A stretch of DNA of 13,710 bases from Thermomucor indicae-seudaticae (taxonomy: Eukaryota; Mucoromycota; Mucoromycetes; Mucorales; Lichtheimiaceae): positions 1 to 13,710 of the forward strand of contig JSYX01000767.1 of NCBI GenBank assembly GCA_000787465.1, given 5' to 3'. Position 1 is the stretch's first letter, and each line of letters begins with the position of its first letter. Of the stretch, positions 9,593-13,710 are shown piece after piece. Under the pieces are notes generated by a model. That model had not been told where the DNA came from. It saw only the letters and a program-made list of their open reading frames with translations, and did no database searches. The position numbers were made by a program, and so were the translations under genes.

Positions 9593-10907
9593 CTATCTGG
9601 GCTGCTCTGAGTTGGATAGCCGGTTCAGATCTGGAGTCGATGAACGTGGCAAATCGAGGGTCGAAGTGTGAGGAGAGGGTGAATAAGAGCTTCGTAGTTT
9701 AGTCGTGGATGAGTTATGTCGCCAGCTCAATGGCCTTGTAGTACCGAGCGCAGCCGATTCGTTATAGTCTGGTGTGGCGAGGAATACCATACTCGTTCGA
9801 CTGTCCGTTCTCTTTCTAAGAGGTGCTGTTGTTCCGTCTTGGAGTTCGTCGTGCTCAAGCATCGCATATTTCGCAAACTCTTCGTTGTCGCCAAAGAATT
9901 TCTCAATCTTCTCTCGCTCCTTTTTCGACTGATATCGATGTAACACCCAAAGTAGACCCAAAATGAGGAGCACGAACAAAAATACCGCGACTCCCACCAC
10001 GGCCCATAGCCACGCTGGGATCGTGTGAAACACGTCGGGTCCATTGACGCAAACACCGCTGTTGCTGCAGGTGCCAGACAGACATTCACGATCTTGTTGG
10101 CATGTCTGTCCAATAGGTTTTGAAGTGATGCACTTGTAGTTGCTATCGCAGTATGTGCCCGTTGTACAGTTGTCTCGAATGATGACTTGCTCTACAGCAT
10201 TGCCCTCGGCGTCATACGAAACATATTGCGTACTTTTTTTTTTTTTCCAAACAATCGGTCATATGAACTAGAATGACTTGACTTTTTCCTTTGGCGCTTA
10301 CGTGTCAGTACCACAGTTACCACCAAGCGGTGCGACTTTGGCAAAGCAAGTTGAGTTGAGACAAATGGCGTTCTGTCCCTGGCATTCGTCGTCTCGTTGC
10401 TGCACATATTTTCTGAGCACTCACGCCAATACTATCCTCAATATAAAGTCGACCTACTGGTTCACAAAAACTACCAAGGGGAACAAGCGGTTTGCAGGTA
10501 GAGCTGTCGTCGGGGCAGAACGTGGACTTATTGCATCTTGCAGGAAGTGGACGCAGGTTGACATCCCATCTATTACCCATCGTGAGATTCCCCCTGTATC
10601 AAAATCACTCAATGCACGAATACGAACCCTTTGATATAATCCGCATTGCTGCATCCTTTATATTTGCATGTGTTTGTAGCTGGATCGCAATAAAGGTAAA
10701 TATTCTGACATGAATCGTTGTACTCCCAAGTTGGCCTTATCGACTGCACATGAGCAATCCTTTTATCTTTTTTACGACCTGCATGTTATCTTACGAATAA
10801 ACAGGTGTCGCATCGCATTGTTCTCCATACGAAAGACCAAACGTGTCGGGTATAATAAAAATGACGACCAAAAACGACAAAACCGTGCTCCACCGTAAGG
10901 ACATCAT
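9593..10907 (-). CDS. Cysteine-rich single-pass membrane protein
   Basis: Five exons in gene order (10795-10907, 10628-10735, 10458-10569, 10302-10399, 9593-10232) encode 356 residues. Introns are 59, 58, 58 and 69 nt, and phases agree. The start is MM; either Met could serve (10907 or 10904). Residues 1-24 are a signal peptide. The ectodomain (25-215) holds 20 Cys, in motifs such as CDPATNTC, CQQDRECLSGTC and CSNSGVC, and four N-glycosylation sequons. A membrane helix follows at about 217-241, then a basic stop-transfer stretch (HRYQSKKEREK) and a cytosolic tail rich in Ser, Thr and Pro with a YAML sorting-type motif at 266-269. It looks like a cell-surface or endomembrane protein with a disulfide-rich head. 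I do not recognise a named family. The paired-Cys spacing resembles small EGF- or dickkopf-type modules only loosely. Its stop lies 57 bp from that of the convergent RING gene. Confidence 0.87.
10234..10246. repeat. T13 homopolymer at a 3' splice site
   Basis: Thirteen T on the plus strand are thirteen A on the coding strand, ending in AAG as the acceptor of the last intron (10233-10301) of the cysteine-rich gene. The usual pyrimidine tract is absent there. Confidence 0.75.
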
Positions 10908-11340
10908 GGCCCTAAAAAAAGATAAAGAAGAAGAGCAAGAAGGATTACCGAGAAATAAAAATAGTGGCACGGGTTTCTATAAAAAACGCAAGCGGAGATT
11001 GCGCCACACTTCCTGGATGGTGACAAACTGGGAGGCTGTGTTGCCCATTAACGATACCATTTTCGTTTGCGGTCCCTGGTTTTCCGACCAACCAGAAGCT
11101 GCCGCGGTTCCCATTATCGGATCACTGTATCCCTTGGGTTCCCCTGTCATGTTGCCTTATCTCTAAATGCAAACAGTATTAGAGTGCCTTGCTAGCGGCC
11201 AAGTGGTCACACTGCAAACGACAGACGCTTCGCGTATTTGGTTAAACTACAGCCTTTTGGCGCATCCTTGCAAAAAATTGGCGCGTCTCCTTACTTCATC
11301 ACAAGGGAAAGTAGTATATAGATTGCTTACCCCATCTTAG
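10906..11340. other. Unresolved region, open on both strands
   Basis: On the plus strand a frame from the ATG at 10906 runs to a TAA at 11164-11166 (Lys/Glu-rich start, a KKRKRRLRH basic patch, then VTNWEAVLPIND). The same frame then stays open from 11167 to the TAG at 11338-11340. A 39-nt intron at about 11138-11176 would bridge the TAA in phase. On the minus strand a 59-codon frame starts at an ATG near 11150 (MTGEPKGYSDPIMG..) and ends near 10975. I recognise neither. They cannot both be coding as drawn, and the plus-strand start overlaps the start codon of the cysteine-rich gene. The plus frame may be the 5' part of the exons at 11341-11663, but I cannot fix the junction. Confidence 0.3.
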
Positions 11341-11663
11341 CAAATCTTCAACTGCCACTTTTTGTGCTGCTGGCGCCAATATAGCGTTCTGGCAGCAACC
11401 TGGTAACGAACATCACCAGAGACCAAACTCAGCATGCTTTTCTACGCTGATCATGACAAGGCAAACGTGAAAAAAGTGCAAGAAGCTTCACCATTTCAGT
11501 GAAAATTGCCGTTTGCTGCAATATTGACCCAGGACGAACTGTCTTGGTGTCTCTAAAGAGAATCCGCGGCGATCCATTTACATATCGTAAAAACACCCCG
11601 TTCACCAGGATGACCATAAGCACACCTAGCTCTTTGAACGAAACTTCCGCAGAAAAATTGTAA
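11341..11663 (+). CDS. Partial gene, possible KA1-like C-terminal domain
   Basis: Two exons are supported: 11341-11402 and 11461-11663. They are joined by a 58-nt intron with donor GTAACG, a CTGAT branch-like site and acceptor GACAAG. The joined frame reads ..FCAAGANIAFWQQPG, then KREKSARSFTISVKIAV, then DPGRTVLVSLKRIRGDPF and TYRK, and stops at TAA 11661-11663. The pattern of a hydrophobic strand, a D/P turn, LVSLKR and xGDPFxYRK resembles the kinase-associated KA1 fold at the C terminus of Chk1 and SNF1/MARK kinases. This is a pattern-level resemblance only. No kinase catalytic domain fits between here and the cysteine-rich gene at 10907. The acceptor CATCTTAG at 11333-11340 suggests an upstream exon that I cannot place; the frame at 11181-11284 with donor near 11285 is one option. 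Confidence 0.4.
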
Positions 11664-11848
11664 AATAAAGACAGTTTGATTACGCGCAAGTGATAAATGA
11701 GAATTACACACAAAAAAGTCCTCAACTTGTTGCCGCGTAGGATCATGACCGACTTTGTACAGCACCTATTATTCGATCCAAAGCGGTCACACAGACAAAG
11801 AACTGGATTTCGGGTCGAAGCAAAAGCTCCAGCATTCTCTGGAACACG

Positions 11849-12690
11849 ATGCAGACTCGTTACGCAATCCGCTTGTTCGGTACTGCACGCATTCGTGCTC
11901 TTCCTGTTGTCGCAGCGCAACGAACGGCTGTCCCGGCCTCTTGTCTAACACGTAACGTGTACCTACAACAAAGTCTTCCAGAGGAGAACGGTTCATGTCT
12001 TATTCAGCTTTGCAAAATGTAGGTCGATTCCATGCACATGCAACCTTCGATTCGTTGAAACCTTCACGGGTGATTCTCCAGGCGTCAAAGTTCACGATGG
12101 CTAGTGCAGCAACCGTAGCCTCGCCGCTACTCTTACGCCAACCAGTCGTTGCCTGTCAAGGTACAAAGAACGCAGAAGTACGGCAAATAGTATGCGACAT
12201 AAAGTGATGCGGGATATTAGGCTCCTCGAATAGAAGGGAACTCGCAGTCGTTGATGATGTAACGAAAAAGCCGTCGTCGTCGTCGTCGTCTTCAATAATC
12301 CATACCGGTGAAATATCTTTTGGCGTCCTGCTGGGTGCCTGTACTGGCTACTTTATCAAGAAGGTCGGTCGTTTATTCGCCATGATGCTAGGAGCTGCAT
12401 TTATCTTTTTGCAGGTACGTTCGTGTATCTTTTTCTTACCATGTGGCTGATATCCGCAAACTGGCCTCCTTTCCTATACCTAGTACATGTCAGCAAAAGG
12501 ATTCATCACCATCCATTGGGATCGAATGCAAGCAGACTATAATAAGGAATTTGATATAGACAAGGACGGCAAAGTTACCGTGAGAGATGTTCGCAGCAGG
12601 TGGCAGACTGTCATTAATCTGCTCACAAAGAATATCCAGTTTAAATCCACCTTTTTGGCAGGCCTTTATGCAGGCATTCGACTAGGTTGA
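11849..12690 (+). CDS. FUN14-domain mitochondrial outer-membrane protein
   Basis: Four exons (11849-11951, 12008-12160, 12221-12414, 12484-12690) encode 218 residues. Introns are 56, 60 and 69 nt and phases agree. The N terminus (MQTRYAIRLFGTARIRALP) is basic, hydroxylated and Arg-rich with no acidic residues, like a mitochondrial presequence. The FUN14 domain lies in the C-terminal half: GEISFGVLLGACTGYFIKK, a hydrophobic MMLGAAFIFLQ segment, then YMSAKGFITIHWDRM, and a last hydrophobic segment ending FLAGLYAGIRLG. Seven Ser precede the domain. FUN14 proteins are small multi-pass mitochondrial membrane proteins; animal FUNDC1 is a mitophagy receptor and yeast Fun14 is linked to membrane contacts and lipids. 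A DIDKDGKVTVRD loop (174-185) looks like an EF-hand. Positions 12019-12081 could be a further in-frame intron. The presequence start is inferred from splicing. Confidence 0.88.
12274..12294 (+). repeat. TCG run encoding seven Ser in the FUN14 gene
   Basis: Five TCG codons followed by TCT and TCA give seven Ser in a row, just before the FUN14 domain. It is an in-frame trinucleotide tract likely to vary in length. Confidence 0.8.
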
Positions 12691-12809
12691 TTCTTTGCAG
12701 AAATAAGTATTGTTGGTGGATTAAGAATGCTGTAGATACCAAGGGCTTGATCGGTGAACCTTTTTGAGTTGATTGTCCGTTGATTGTTAGGGTGATGACG
12801 GTCGGTGTT

Positions 12810-12833
12810 CCACTTTAAAACCTATCAAAGTGG
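12810..12833. other. Short hairpin in the spacer after FUN14
   Basis: CCACTTT at 12810-12816 pairs with AAAGTGG at 12827-12833 across a 10-base loop, in the gap between two convergent genes. Fungal 3' ends do not depend on such hairpins, so any role is open. Confidence 0.3.
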
Positions 12834-12844
12834 AGAGACCATAT

Positions 12845-13255
12845 TCAGGTTGCGGTGGAGAGGAGTATGTGTGAAAGCAGATCTGGAATCGATTGTACTG
12901 CTTCAATGTCCTTGGATTCATCGATCTCTGAAAGTATGTCGACTGCTATCTTTCGCTCTTCCAGCTCCATGTTGCGCCGGTCGATAATCTTGAGGAGGGC
13001 TCGAATGAAGCCAGGCCTGATGGACCACCTAATCTTGAATAGAGTCGAATCTCCAACATAACCCATACCTCCAGTGGACAGTATTTATCCAATGCAACAT
13101 TTGCAAATGTTAATTTGCACAAAACGCAAAGTTTCGTGTTCTTGAACCGCAAACTGTCTTATGCATTTCCGCGAAAGGGGAATCCCTTGGATTTCCATTT
13201 CTGGGTCGGCCGCAGTTCTTGGCTTTTTCCTTTCCATTGCCTTGGCAGTGAACAT
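12845..13255 (-). CDS. Tentative small helical protein, unknown function
   Basis: The best model has two exons, 13126-13255 (ATG at 13255, or an inner ATG at 13237) and 12845-13068. A 57-nt intron (13069-13125) has a weak donor GTTTTG and acceptor CTGGAG. It encodes 117 residues (111 from the inner Met). The first exon is charged (MERKKPRTAADPEMEIQG, then IRQFAVQEHETLR). The second (RPGFIRALLKIIDRRNMELE, then ERKIAVDILSEIDESKD) is strongly helical and resembles an armadillo- or HEAT-type repeat without matching a named family. The second exon is the more convincing one. Other splice choices (a 35-nt intron at about 13034-13068) keep the same second exon but change the first. It converges with FUN14 and diverges from the I78 gene with only 5 bases between start codons. 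Confidence 0.35.
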
Positions 13256-13260
13256 TTCCA

Positions 13261-13565
13261 ATGTTTCCAAACTTACATCGTAAGAAAGATGACAGCTGCG
13301 ATGGATGGCGTGACAAGCTCGTAGGCAAAGTACTCTTGAAGGACGACGAAGAAACAACGCTTTCTCAGGACCAGGTAACTAATCGTCAGAGAGAACTTTG
13401 GCCACACTCTATTAAGTCGCCTTCTAGGTGTTCCGTGAAAAGGACTTGCCAACTCCTCATCGGATTTTATTGCCAAATAGCATCATGACTATGGACTATC
13501 GCACAGACAGACTCAATGTCCATATTGATCACACACGCAAAATCCGGTCGGTCAACTATGGTTAA
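13261..13565 (+). CDS. I78-family peptidase inhibitor
   Basis: Two exons (13261-13374 and 13428-13565) with a 53-nt intron (donor GTAACT, acceptor CCTTCTAG) encode 83 residues, in the normal range for I78 inhibitors. The family core is clear: SCDGWRDKLVGK near the start, then LPTPHRILLPNSIMTMDYRT followed by DRLNVHIDHTRKI, matching the I78 pattern RxxxPGSxxTMDYRPDRLNVxxD. I78 proteins are small inhibitors of serine proteases; a fungal member inhibits elastase and bacterial ones are mostly secreted or periplasmic. Here there is no signal peptide, and an in-frame TGA at 13249-13251 blocks extension upstream, so a cytosolic inhibitor of endogenous proteases is the simplest reading. The usual Gly in PGS is Asn here. 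Confidence 0.87.
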
Positions 13566-13710
13566 ATAGGGAATGCAGAAGGACTATATACACTGTGTAT
13601 GGATTAAACATTTGCGTTACTCGAAACACATTTTGCATCAACTGCAAGCCGAATTTGCGCTAACATACGATTATACATTGCGCATATGAGTAACAAGTTT
13701 TACCCTGCCA
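13566..13710. other. 3' flank of the I78 gene to window end
   Basis: AT-rich sequence with no open frame of note on either strand. It probably holds the 3' UTR of the inhibitor gene. Confidence 0.4.

Noticed and set aside
11429..11920. 163-codon minus-strand frame
   Set aside because: It overlaps, in antisense, the better-supported KA1-like exon and the FUN14 presequence exon, and has no motif.
13273..13476. Minus-strand frame that splices in phase into the 12845-13152 region
   Set aside because: It is antisense to both I78 exons, which carry a clear family motif; the apparent join needs a 133-nt intron and gives no recognisable protein.

Overview
This is a eukaryotic, intron-rich window that reads as an early-diverging fungus, most likely Mucoromycota and possibly Mucorales. 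The grounds are short GT-AG introns (mostly 53-79 nt), small crowded genes on both strands, a cytosolic ricin-type beta-trefoil protein of a style common in Mucorales, and a decayed Fanzor/TnpB-like gene. The placement is an inference from gene style; I ran no search. All exon models below were built by hand from reading-frame continuity, splice phase and family motifs.

Layout, left to right. 2-1214: broken RuvC/zinc-ribbon nuclease of Fanzor/TnpB type (+). 1538-2159: POP5, the RNase P/MRP subunit, 3 exons (+). 2534-6426: RAT1/XRN2 nuclear 5'-3' exoribonuclease, 16 exons (-), convergent with POP5. 6427-7619: long spacer with no gene I can support. 7620-8235: 4-exon beta-trefoil lectin-like gene (+). 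8416-9535: 5-exon PA-TM-RING ubiquitin ligase (+). 9593-10907: 5-exon cysteine-rich single-pass membrane protein (-), with its stop only 57 bp from the RING gene's stop. 10908-11340: unresolved, open on both strands. 11341-11663: two exons of a possible KA1-like C-terminal domain (+). 11849-12690: FUN14-family mitochondrial membrane protein, 4 exons (+). 12845-13255: tentative small helical protein (-). 13261-13565: two-exon I78-family peptidase inhibitor (+).

How the genes relate. POP5 and RAT1 act in the same RNA pathway: RNase MRP cuts the pre-rRNA spacer and Rat1 trims the product to the 5.8S 5' end. The RING ligase and the cysteine-rich protein both look like secretory-pathway membrane proteins. 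The rest look like ordinary independent genes. I see no CRISPR array, tRNA, rRNA or intact transposon. The less ordinary parts are the decayed Fanzor-like copy, the unassigned cysteine-rich membrane protein, the KA1-like exons with no kinase domain beside them, the EF-hand-like loop in FUN14, and the nearly touching divergent start codons at both ends of the right third.
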